Part shown: positions 9,977 to 18,479 of the stretch, one piece after another
Position numbering within the stretch: position 1 is the stretch's first letter
Layout: every line of letters starts with the position of its first letter
NCBI RefSeq assembly: GCF_004359215.1
Contig: NC_090614.1
Span: 3,896,417-3,920,290, forward strand
Direction: 5' to 3'
DNA length: 23,874 bases
DNA from: Bremia lactucae
Lineage: Eukaryota > Oomycota > Peronosporomycetes > Peronosporales > Peronosporaceae
Notes under the pieces: model-generated
What the model was told of the DNA's origin: nothing
Seen by the model: only the letters and a program-made list of their open reading frames with translations
Database searches by the model: none
Translations under genes and position numbers: made by a program

Positions 9977-10012
9977 CTAACCACGTGGAAATAGACCGTC
10001 TGAACCCACCAC

Positions 10013-10031
10013 CATGATTTGTATTAGGTTA
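10013..10031 (+). repeat. right target-site duplication of LINE
   Basis: Identical 19 bp to 6966-6984. After it the LTR sequence resumes (taatcaggttagtattta), matching the reverse complement of the LTR at 21376-21844. Confidence 0.9.
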
Positions 10032-10271
10032 TAATCAGGTTAGTATTTAGTAGATCGACAAGAAGAACTTAATTATATTAAAACAGTTTTTAATTAACCC
10101 TCTTAAAAGAAAGCGTTCTAAAGAGAGTCTTCCTCTGCACGTACTTCTGTATGTGAAGTGACATGAGGCACCTCTCGCAGGGTACGTGAAGTGACGTGAG
10201 GCACCTCACGCACGAGGCAGTACGTAGTGGACTTGTACTGAAGCAGTATTAGTCAGTAGTGCCCCGTTACA
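10032..10271 (+). repeat. gypsy LTR, right fragment
   Basis: Continues the LTR interrupted by the LINE and ends in GCCCCGTTACA at 10271. It contains a tandem repeat (10149-10181 and 10182-10217), whose units carry gtgaagtgacRtgaggcacct and a gtgaggcacctcac palindrome. It pairs with 21376-21610 in the inverted copy. A primer-binding site follows directly. Confidence 0.82.
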
Positions 10272-10273
10272 CC

Positions 10274-10290
10274 TGGTAGCACTTTGTAGT
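10274..10290 (+). other. putative primer-binding site
   Basis: TGGTAGCACTTTGTAGT, two bases after the LTR end, the same site as in the leftmost element. Its position and TGG start fit a tRNA primer-binding site; the tRNA is unknown. Confidence 0.5.
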
Positions 10291-10321
10291 CTGTCCAAGG
10301 ACCACAGTTCCATTATCTAAC

Positions 10322-10503
10322 ATGGACATGTTGGATGATAATGGTAATAAGCATCACGTTTCGCATGATAGGTACTCCTTTCTAAGTGACATAGAAAGGA
10401 GTTTGGTCGAACGAATGAGTTCGACCGTAGGGAATGATGCCAACTTGGCAATACTGTCCGGTTTGGACAGAGTGCCCTCTAAACAGCCATCGCCAAAACT
10501 TAC
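10322..10503 (+). pseudogene. gag head fragment (plus element)
   Basis: ATG at 10322 starts MDMLDDNGNKHHVS...FLSDIERSLVERM, the gag N-terminus also found at 510 and 21325 on the minus strand. Coding similarity stops at about 10503 (ccaaaacttac), the point where gag should continue into the core. Instead the next segment is in inverted orientation. The core that would follow begins at the far end of that segment (about 11737, minus). The head is therefore separated from its core by an inversion. Confidence 0.75.
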
Positions 10504-11166
10504 CTAAGGTTGTAGTCACTAATATGGGTTGTAGTAAACTACTACCCTAATTCATTGGGCTATTCCGTGTACTGCATCGTATAGACAATGCGTACACAAA
10601 TAAAATTGCTACAAAGGATGCGAACACATCCTACATTTAACGTTGGTCGGCGCCGCCCGTACCATTAATATGCGGTTTCATCCGCGGACGGATCTGACAC
10701 CCCCTTTCAAAAATCCCCAAAAGATTCTTGTGATCACAAACTAGACTCTCATATTCAGTAAGGAGATTCTCATATCGGTTCCAAAGTTCCTCGAAATCGC
10801 GATGAGCTGACGACACCTCGTCACGAAGAGCGAAATACTTTCGTTCGTCTTCAACATTGAGTACGCACTTTTCGAACAGTCTTCCAACCGTTCGATACGG
10901 TGAGTCTGCACCTTATGTTTCAACGAATGACGCTTACCGTGCTCGCTATCAATACCCTCTTCCAACACATGGAGGTAGTGGTAGAGCTTGTCGATCTTCG
11001 GCTCTAGATCCAAAACATAGGTCGGACCTAATTTTCTCTTCTCCACCACAACCATTGCTAGATTCCCACGGTGGTCAATGTTTTCTTGTGGAACGTAACG
11101 TAAACCACCGTGATGGGAAGAGGCAGCGACAAATTATTTTGTGCGCTGGCGCGATTATCCACTTCC
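10504..11166 (+). other. rearranged segment: LTR-like sequence and foreign chromodomain fragment
   Basis: About 10990-11166 (plus) encodes a pol C-terminal chromodomain start: SSPPQPLLDSHGGQ, FLVER, NHRDG and, after a small frameshift, NYFVRWRDYP. It belongs to a different gypsy family from the chromodomain at 17331. On the minus strand, a purine run (gaaagggggtg, about 10710) precedes TGTCAGATCCG, which looks like a polypurine tract plus LTR start reading leftwards (about 10700 to 10504). At 11166-11170 the chromodomain abuts the inverted gag core. The same block in mirror image is at 20505-21178. Confidence 0.55.
10741..11055 (-). other. hypothetical coiled-coil-like ORF, ambiguous
   Basis: A minus-strand frame starting MVVVEKRKLGPTYVL, rich in Leu/Glu/Lys. 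The equivalent frame in the inverted copy (20628-20909 plus) differs by a 1-nt indel, after which the two products diverge. One frame gives a heptad-like stretch (FEELWNRYENLLTEYESL) that is uninterrupted here but stopped in the other copy. It lies opposite the sequence upstream of the chromodomain and may be only an antisense shadow. No homologue recognised. Confidence 0.3.
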
Positions 11167-11737
11167 GCATGTCAGGTGGGTCCTTACGGGACCATCCGTA
11201 AGACCTTGCGTGAACGCCGTAATCAACGTATGTTCATAGACTGGGTTATTTGTGATATAATTCGCTAAGAGTCGTATGTGCTGGGTATAAGCGTGAACAT
11301 CACGCTTGCCTTGTTTGCGTTTCAGAAGCTCTGTTCGAGGTCTGAACTCAGCCCTAGGCGGTTCAAACGTCTGCTTGTGCCGGGCTTTAAAAGCCTCTAG
11401 CGACCCAAAGACATATGGGTCGCGCAACGCAAGGCCTAATGCCCAAGTTGTGGCACGTCCTGCCAAGTTTGACTGAGCAAAGCGACTTTCATTTGCTCGT
11501 CGACGATGTGACGAGCCTTTATGGCAACGTCCAACTTGACGAACCATCTTAAGAGGGAGCATTTTCGTTTCCCCTATACTAAGAGATGTCAATCTTTAAA
11601 GTTTGGGACGATACGTATGCGTCATCCCAGGTACAGGGGTCTGTACCTGTTGTAACCTCAACAGATCTAGCTGCTGAGAGCCTTACTGATTAAGCAAGGC
11701 TACGATTTTTTTCGCCTCGTCAAGCTCATGATGTATG
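11155..11737 (-). pseudogene. inverted gypsy gag core
   Basis: Minus-strand gag core: VQTPVPGM, then after frameshifts FAQSNLAGRATTWALGLA, DPYVFGSLEAFK, FEPPRAEFRPRTELLKRKQG and TAFTQGLTDGPV, a typical Retrotrans_gag domain. It ends at THL, precisely where the gag C-terminus at 11985 (HLFRLELDTLEEAI) would continue. Both the head (10322) and the C-terminus (11985) are on the plus strand, so the core is inverted within its own gene. The 125-residue product shows only two visible substitutions (Y/H and R/K) from the copy at 20148-20528. Confidence 0.8.
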
Positions 11738-11984
11738 ATTCCCTGTCCGTTATGTGTCGATAATACAAAACGAGTAAAAGGGGATGTTTATTCCTTTCTT
11801 CGCCCCGAGAAGGTCTCGCATCTCTATCGTATTGCGCGATGCGCGATGCGATTGACGTTTTGCAGTCGATTTACAAGCCCCAGGGGCGCGTGTTTTTCGA
11901 TGGACCTTCCGATCCATCGGATAGGTCTCGTCTTTTTAACGGACGAGGCTCTCAACGTCAACAACCTGCTGGGACCAAGGCTCC
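11738..11984. other. unassigned sequence between inverted gag core and gag C-terminus
   Basis: About 250 bp with short frames on both strands and no recognisable motif. It replaces the gag sequence expected between core and C-terminus, so it may be decayed gag or filler from the rearrangement. Confidence 0.35.
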
Positions 11985-12488
11985 CACCTGTTCCGCTTGG
12001 AACTGGATACGCTTGAAGAAGCAATATCCGTTGTGGAACAGGAGAACGTTAGCTTGAGACAGGCTCAAGTTCGTTCGTTATCATATCCTCCTCCATGACG
12101 ACACCAACTAGGAGGTCCAGAACCTTTGGACCTCTCTTATGGCAAAAGCGAGAAACATCGTTTTTCGAACAATAAGCGATTGCAGAAATGCAATCGCTGT
12201 CAAAAGTCAGGACACTACGCTCATGAGTGTAGTGCTCCACGCCCAGTACCGAGAGGTACTGAACGTAATGATGGACCGAATGCCAAAAAGGGCAACGGTC
12301 ACGGGCCCGACGTTGTTGCGAAATCGCAACAGCGAAACGGGCCGCCAAAAAACAGTCGGGGTCAGTACTGGCGCAACGCCCTATTGATCCAGCAACCTCA
12401 AGACAATTTGCAAATCTCTTGCCTAAAGTTGCTCCAAGCATACAATCATTATGTGTCTCATCACCTTGAGATTAAAAGTGGCAAATGA
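11985..12488 (+). pseudogene. gag C-terminus with CCHC zinc knuckle
   Basis: From HLFRLELDTLEEAISVV (11985) the frame runs through one in-frame TGA (12096-12098) to PEPLDLSYG and the nucleocapsid zinc knuckle CNRCQKSGHYAHEC (CX2CX4HX4C, 12189-12230), followed by a basic Pro/Arg/Lys-rich tail. The zinc knuckle binds element RNA during packaging. The frame ends at 12488, overlapping the protease frame by about 38 nt in a different frame. The gag C-terminus is intact apart from the single stop. Confidence 0.85.
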
Positions 12489-12816
12489 TTTGTCACTTAA
12501 AGCCCTAGTGGACTATCGAGCGTCGAATAAGTTTAATTGTCGTCAGTCTTTAGAGAGTCGTAGGATCAAATATGTTGAGCGCGATATCCCTCCAACGAGG
12601 ATGACGGTGCGTCTAGCGACAGGCGCATCGAAAACAGTAATGAAACGCGTAGTGAAAATTCACTACGCGTCAAAAGATTTACAGCACGATGATGATTTCA
12701 TCGTACCGGATTTGAGTGACAAATTTGATGTCACGCTAGGTTTACCTTGGCTCAGAAAATATGAGCCAAGAATCAGCTGGCAGCATCGATCCGTAACGAT
12801 GCCTGCGGCTTGTTAA
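12451..12816 (+). pseudogene. gypsy aspartic protease domain, active-site motif mutated
   Basis: The fold signature is recognisable: LKALVDYRASNKF, RLATGASK, DFIVPDL, and FDVTLGLPWLRKYEPRISW near the end, as in gypsy retropepsins. The catalytic D-S/T-G motif reads Asp-Tyr-Arg (12511-12519), so the Ser and Gly are lost, which should abolish activity. It sits between gag and RT as usual. Confidence 0.8.
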
Positions 12817-13491
12817 CCAGATGACCATCTGATGAACGTCTTGGAGCATCCGCAAGCGTGTTCATGTACTACGAGTGAGTGCGATGGCCTCACTTGTGGT
12901 ACGGTCATTAGTACGACTGCACAAGATCACAGAGTATAACTCATCACCCTGTGGAGTCAGCTGCTGGCGGCTTTGCGAATGCACAGGCAGCGCCGAAGGT
13001 CCACCACTCGAATAAGTAGGGTGGATTGAGAATGATTTTACGCCTAGCAGGCGACATCCAAGGAAGATTTCGTTTGCATAAAAGGGAAAACACGATGATC
13101 CTAGGTCTACTTGAAAGTCGGCCTTGAAGGACCCGAATGTGATAGCGCAATCACAGCCAGAAGACGTTGAGGGAATATGTCCCCACGTCCTTGAGGAGAA
13201 ATCTCCTCAAATATTTGAAGTAACTAGACTTCAGTATCCCGTGGAAATCCCCCGGCAGCCTAAGAATAAGTCCCAAAAACGAAACCGAGACATTGCATGT
13301 CTTCGTTAATGACGGATCAAGAGTAGGCGCTTATACTCTTGATCTGTATGCGCCTCCGAAGCTAACTTCGGAGATTAACTCAATTACCAAACCTAGAGCC
13401 CATGCGGTTCTTGAGAGATCTGCATAGTGGTAGAATCTAGCAGATCTGCGTACTCGTCACAGAGGACGAATACGTAAACGATATACGGTCA
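12817..13491 (+). pseudogene. decayed protease-RT linker
   Basis: Lies between protease and RT and has stops in all frames. One 61-codon piece (13124-13309: EDVEGICPHVLEEKSPQIF) may be linker. No domain recognised. Confidence 0.4.
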
Positions 13492-14300
13492 GTGGTAATT
13501 TTTGCAGGGAACGAACAGGTTCTTAGTAGCTCATCGATGGACGAAAGTGTCCTCGACGTGAAGTCTCGGATTGAGAGAGATACTACTCAATCCAGGAGTC
13601 ACTTAAGACAAATCCTTTATACAAGGGTTTGCTTGAATTCAGGAATGTATTCCCTGAAACAGTTCCATGCTAGTTGCCTAAGGATAAATGCACTCGACAT
13701 GAGATCGAGCTCAATTGGGCTCAAAGTACTGTGTCATGAAGCAGTGACCACTGCCTCGTGAGCAAGTATTTCCGATCGCTAAATTCCTTACCGATCGATT
13801 AAAAGCGGGCCGTGTGAGGGAGTCAATTTCCCCACATGGCTCTCCGACCTTCTGTGTGCGAAAGGCCACACGTCCACAACGGACGAGAGCGTCGTAGAAA
13901 CGGACAAAAAACGATTCGCTGCTCAAGACTGAAATGCCTTCAGAACCAGCCCGTTCTTTAAAATTCTGTGCAAACATCGCGACGTTTTCCCAGAGAATAA
14001 CCGAGCCGCCTACCTGCTGATTGGGACATCGAGCACGAAATTGGTTTAGCACCTGACCCAAGTATTGTATGACCAGGCAATAACCGTTGCCGAAAGAACA
14101 AATTGATTGTATCGATGATTTTTTTGACAAGCGAACCAAGGCGGAACATGTGCGTTAGAGTAAATCGCCTCACTGCAGCCCGATCTTTTGTGTGCGTAAA
14201 GCCACAGGTGGGTGGCGTGTGTTTCACGCTTATAATAAACTGAAAAAGGCCACCATACCGGCGCAGATGCCAATCCCGCGATAAGATATTTTTTAAGCCC
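13492..14300 (+). pseudogene. gypsy RT N-terminal region with internal duplication
   Basis: Begins with SSSSMDESVLDVKSRIER, typical of the region before RT in oomycete gypsy pol. The RT start then appears twice. The first copy (about 13740-13875) shows LKAGRVRESISPHGSPTFCVRKAT. The second (about 14065-14290) shows PLPKEQIDCIDDFFDK, SKSPHCSPIFCVRKATGGWRVFHAYNKLKKATIPAQMPIPR. Each is preceded by a decayed version of the upstream FPE-containing stretch. Multiple stops and frameshifts occur. The duplication is too diverged to be a recent tandem copy, so a chimera of two related elements is more likely. Confidence 0.65.
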
Positions 14301-14301
14301 C

Positions 14302-14963
14302 ATGGGAAAGTCAACTATCTTTTTCGTGATAAAATTAAAAAAAGTTACTACAGGTACTTATGATGGAGTCCTATGTAGCCGAACCGGCAGTAAGCACCCC
14401 AAGCGATATGCTTTGGGAGTGGCATGTGATGCTTCAAGGTTTGAAATACGCACCGGCGACATTCACTGCGAGTGGTGGCTCCCGTAATACGTCAGCACCG
14501 TGTCTTCGCATCCTATTACGTTAACGATGCATTTTCTCAGCCTTTAGTAGGGCCGAGGACGGTCTGGCGAAATAGAGTCACATATCGTCATTTGGATGCT
14601 GCGTTGCAGACTCTGGTCGACACGTAAAAGTACGTCAACTTGCAAAAGTGCGTCATAGGGGTCTTCGAGATACCTGTACTGGGCTACATCGTAGGTTCAC
14701 ATGGTGGTCGAGCAGACCAAGACAAGGTGAAGGCTGTGAAAGAATGGCCGATCCCACGACACGTGAAGGATTTGCGTCAATTCATAGGGCTCTCTATTTA
14801 CTTGCAAAAGTACAGCAATAATTATGCAGAGCACACTAATCCATTGTCTGACCTTCTTAAACGAATGCAGAATGGGTTTGGTCAAGGAACAAGTAGATGC
14901 GTTTACATCAGGGAAGCAATCTCTTGTAGAGGTGCCAGTCTTGGTATTGCTAGACGCGGATAA
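14302..14963 (+). pseudogene. gypsy RT palm and thumb, YVND in place of YxDD
   Basis: Contains STPSDMLWEWHVM-like sequence and the active-site box reading Tyr-Val-Asn-Asp (14517-14528) where gypsy RTs have Y[FV]DD, so the first catalytic Asp is lost. It continues with LQKCVIGVFEIPVLGYIVG, DKVKAVKEWPIPRHVKDLRQF and YAEHTNPLSDLLKR (thumb/connection). Stops separate the pieces. Non-functional. Confidence 0.78.
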
Positions 14964-15345
14964 GCAATTTAGCGTCGTCTGCGCTACAAGTAATATTGTA
15001 ATCGGCAGCGCGCTCATGCAGAAGGATGACGAAGGCGTTAAGCGTGTCATATCTTATCAGTCCCGGCTTTTGACAGCCGCGACACTGAAATACCCTGAGC
15101 ATGACGAACAACAATTTTATAAAGTATACTCCTGTCAAGTTTCGTGTGCACCTATTAGTCACCAAACCATATGTGGTTTATAGGGATCACGCATCACTGC
15201 GGACCACAATAAATTCACCGCACCTCTCACCTAGAATGGCAAGATGGCTAACATTCTTCTCCGAATTTAATTTCAAAGTTAAATATAGCCGGGTGACTCG
15301 AATGTCTTGGCTGATGCTTTATCGTGCAGACCAGACTTCGTGGCA
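14880..15345 (+). pseudogene. gypsy RNase H domain
   Basis: VPVLVLLDADKQFSVVC...NIVIGSALMQKDDEG, RVISYQSRLLTAATLKYP, then after a frameshift YVVYRDHASLRT and NSPHLSPRMARWLTFF. The catalytic Asp of the usual CDAS motif reads Ala in VVCATS. It is split between two frames near 15110. Confidence 0.78.
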
Positions 15346-15464
15346 AGACACCAGGAAAGTGTGTCTAGTGCTAAAGCACAATTTCAGCCGTCAACGTTCG
15401 CAGCCATGAAGGCATACCATGTGACGAGCTTATTAGCCTCTGAAAAAAAGAGAGCTACAGTCAG

Positions 15465-16358
15465 ATGGAACGTTGTCGCCTGCTGTTGGATCACTTCGGT
15501 AAACGAAAGGCCCTTCCATCGCACCTGAACGCTAAGCTGTGTCGGTTTAGGTACAGCGATGGCCTATTACGGCATAACCTGTCACCCTCTGATCTGATGA
15601 GAATCTACGTCCCTTGTGACACAGATCTCAAGCTGAAGATACTTCACGAGCTCCATAATGCTCCATCAAATGGGCATCAGGGCCGTAACAAGAAATTGTT
15701 ACGAGTGTCAGAGGAATTGTTGTGACCACACCTATATATATATGTATGGGTGACCAATTATATTCACTCTTGCAAACAGTGTCAGCGCATTAAGCATGCA
15801 CCATCCAGCAGTGCGCCACTGAAGCAGCTACCGATTCCAACGCATTCTTGGAAGTCAGTAAGTCTGTACTTCATGTTTGGCATACCGCATGACCATTGAG
15901 GTCGGACGGGGCTCGTCGTCTTTGTTGACAGACTGAGAAATATGGTGCATTTAGTACCATGTAGCACCACACGATCACAGAGAAGGAGGCAGCTCTGTTG
16001 TTCATGGATCCTGTGTATCGACTACACGGGATGCCCGAATTCATAGTATCAGATTGGAATGCACGTTTTACGTCTGGGTTTTGGGCGTTATGTGGTTAAG
16101 CTACTAGGTAGCAAACTTCACATGTCAACAGCCGATCATCACCAGACCGACGGACAAACGGAACGTGCCAATCAGGTCGTGGCAGATGCATTGCGTATGG
16201 TAGCGACTCCCAAGGAATATAGCAAACAAATTCCCTTCTTGGAGTTCGCTATAAATAACAGTGTCCACGCCAGCACGGGTGTGACGCCTTATTATAAAAA
16301 GAGACTACAGCATCCTCGGACGCCAGTCTTGTTTGTGCGCAGCCCGAGTCTTAGTTAA
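15465..16358 (+). pseudogene. gypsy integrase (zinc-binding and catalytic core), first catalytic Asp mutated
   Basis: The zinc-binding part starts with LKILHELHNAPSNGHQGR. A tatata tract at 15730-15743 accompanies a frame loss, and CKQCQR (about 15772-15790) supplies the cysteines. The catalytic core follows: SVSLYFMFGIP, where the first Asp of the usual SLDF is Tyr (TAC at 15867-15869); VSDWNARFTSGFW (second Asp kept); and STADHHQTDGQTERANQV (Glu kept). It ends with FAINNSVHASTGVTPYY. Multiple frames and a mutated DDE triad mean it is inactive. Confidence 0.82.
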
Positions 16359-17330
16359 AGAGGGCCCCTCACTACGCTCAAGGCGAAAGAGATTCATTGT
16401 TGCGTCACCATGACGATGACCCGTGAGGGTATCATGTCAACAACGGAAACTTGCCCTAGGGAACCTACCGGTTTAGCAGTGGTCAGTATGGAGTCACGGC
16501 ATGAAATGCCTTTGATCCTATGCAGTAACGATATTTTGTTATTGAGAACATCGTCAAATGACCGACCTCTCGGTGGTGTCATAGGCGAGTTTGATGCTAA
16601 AGGAGCGAGGCTCAACGCTTTGTGGATGAGCAATTAGCCATCACACGAAAAGTCCGTGACGCGATGGCAGGTGCACAGGACAAACAAAACGAACATGCGG
16701 ACCAACATGGTCGCAAAAACGATGAACGCATTAAAGCGGGAGAAAAGTACTAGTAAGTACTGCTACCCTACCTAAAAATGCAGCTTATGTACTAACTGGA
16801 GGTACTATGAAATTATTTGTCGCGTTTCATCGGGCAGTTTATGGCGGTCGAGGATGTTAGACACCCAAATTGCAGGATCACACCCCTAACGTAAATGAAG
16901 ACGCACCTCGCCTTCTACGTGGGTCGTCTGAAACGGTGTGTTGTTTCAGAAGAGATCACATACTTCCATCCGTCTGAAAACATCGATGGTGACACCGAGT
17001 ATGAGTCGAGAGTCAATCTGGTGGGGAAGACGAGGAAGGTGAAAATTTTTCATCCAAATGACTCCCTCACCACGATATAAGCTTGGAGGCGTGGAACATC
17101 ACGCGCGTGACGCGGATCTCTCATTTTCAGCTTTTTCAAAAGGTCTAGCCGAAGTTTAGCCTTTGTCAGCCCTTGCGATCCTTCGAGCGAAAATCGTGGA
17201 AATCCGAACGCAGTCGCGAGACTTGATTTTCGAGATCCCCGATCCGTCATTCAGAAGCTCTAAATGCCTGAACGGAAGTGGGATAGGCTATTGCCAATAG
17301 GCGAGCAAAATTGCCGCTTCTACCGGGCGC
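16359..17330 (+). pseudogene. integrase C-terminal region and linker to chromodomain
   Basis: KVRDAMAGAQDKQNEHADQHGR (about 16640-16710) and the stretch with GEKVLVSTATLPK match the integrase C-terminal region of oomycete gypsy pol, followed by VARFIGQF and MKTHLAFYVGRLKR (16895-16940). Stops break the frame. The rest is a low-conservation linker. Confidence 0.65.
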
Positions 17331-17540
17331 CGCCTGCACTGATGGATTCTACTCAAACTAAAGCTTCCGTGTTGGAAGGTTGGTTGCTAATCGCTCCGTG
17401 CAGCAGAAGCTTCAGAACCTCGTCCAGTGGAGAGGATACCCAAAGAGTATCGACCTTGGGACCCGGTTGACGCCCTGCGAGTCGACGTATCGGGCCTGGT
17501 GTCTGCCTATGAGAAGGAACACCAGTTGTCACTTCGATAA
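17331..17540 (+). pseudogene. chromodomain at the end of pol (family B)
   Basis: PALMDSTQTK, FRVGRLVANRSVQQ, LQNLVQWRGYP and, after a 1-nt shift, PWDPVDALRVDV, SGLVSAYEKEHQLSLR and a stop at 17538-17540. Chromodomains of gypsy integrases direct insertion to modified histones. The same family occurs at 23820-23580 (minus). It runs tail-to-tail into the antisense ORF at 17550-18390. Confidence 0.8.
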
Positions 17541-17549
17541 TTCCGAAGA

Positions 17550-18390
17550 GACTAGCAGGAGAGGCGTGATGAGAAGGAATAGGGCAACAGTATCGCATGA
17601 TTTTTTTTTCTCTCACACCCAAGCGAGCGAAGTTGATTCGCTGCGACAATTACTTTGCTACATAAAATGTGGCTAGAAGCTGCGCAGGAATTCCGCTTCG
17701 TAATGGTCGGGTGATTCATTCGAATGCAACACGACCGGGTCGAGGAAACACGACCAAGTGACCCCCCTGAGCCTTCCACAACTATAATTGCCTTAATATT
17801 TATGTGCATTTAGAGAAGGGCGCTCAAGGAGCGACGCACAAGTTCCATGTAAATTTGGCCATTCCGATGGTAGTGGTATCGGTGGTCACGTAGCCGCGTT
17901 CGATACGGCAAAATTGTGACCCGGCAGGGCACGTAACGTGCCGTCGGTTAGGCTTTAAGCTCAGGCTCTTCTGCGTCGGACCCATTGTTTGTGATGGTCT
18001 GAACGACAGGTGTTGTGGTTCTAGTCAACTGAGAAGCAGCTGCACCTTTATGGACAGTGCTCTCATGAATAATCGCTGCGCTGGGTAAAGTTTGGATCGG
18101 CAATATAGCGCCATAACCCTTCCCGTTTAGCTCGCTGTGCTCACTACTACTATGAGGTGATGGTAGTGGTGTCGACTCATTGTAGTCAACAATGAGCAAC
18201 GAATCAACAACCTCACTGCGCAAGTGGGATGGATCGTTCAGCCCAGCTAGCAGCGCGACAGTAGCGTGTGTCGGTGTTGTAATTGTGGCACTAGGCGCCG
18301 AAAGCGTTTATCGATAAGCGTCCGCTTCGTGCGTGGTTGTGTGAGTGTCTTTGCAGGCGACCTATCAACTTTGCTCTTTTTAGGTGGCAT
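17550..18390 (-). pseudogene. antisense ORF downstream of pol (copy 1, frameshifted)
   Basis: ATG at 18390 (minus) gives MPPKKSKVDRSPAKTLTQPR, a Lys/Pro-rich start that may be a nuclear-localisation signal. After a frameshift comes LLIVDYNESTPLPSPHSS, then a Ser/Thr-rich stretch ending in TNNGSDAEEPELKA. In further frames RGYVTTD and VVLHSNESPDHYEAEFLRS follow, the latter matching VVLRLNETPDQYEAEFLRR at about 23407 of copy 2. Conservation of protein, with synonymous-type changes, between the two copies marks this strand as the coding one. No domain is recognised; it could be gag-like or an extra antisense gene of the family. It converges on the chromodomain. Confidence 0.6.
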
Positions 18391-18479
18391 TTCAAGCGCC
18401 GAGTGATGGCACGCAAAAGAAGCGGTTAAGGGGGCTAAAGCGGCGCGACGTAAGCGGCTCGCTGTCCCTTTTCAGCAAC

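Larger units (their letters stand above)
6985..10012 (+). mobile_element. 5'-truncated LINE-type non-LTR retrotransposon
   Basis: 3028 bp lying exactly between two identical 19-bp target-site duplications within an LTR. It encodes a reverse transcriptase of non-LTR type and a C-terminal Cys/His zinc-finger region, in frameshifted frames. There is no endonuclease or ORF1, so it is 5'-truncated, as expected for target-primed reverse transcription. The 3' end (ccgtctgaacccaccac) has no poly(A) tail. It inserted after the LTR it interrupts. Confidence 0.88.

Noticed and set aside
10741..11055. A confident protein-coding gene MVVVEK...
   Set aside because: It overlaps the start of a recognisable chromodomain on the other strand, its two copies are out of frame with each other, and no homologue is recognised. 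Listed only as ambiguous.
13711..14314. Minus-strand ORFs of 85-142 codons over the RT region
   Set aside because: The plus strand carries recognisable RT motifs; these frames are shadows in decayed sequence.
15730..15743. TATA box at the tatata tract
   Set aside because: It lies inside the integrase zinc-binding region and is better read as a short microsatellite linked to the frame loss.
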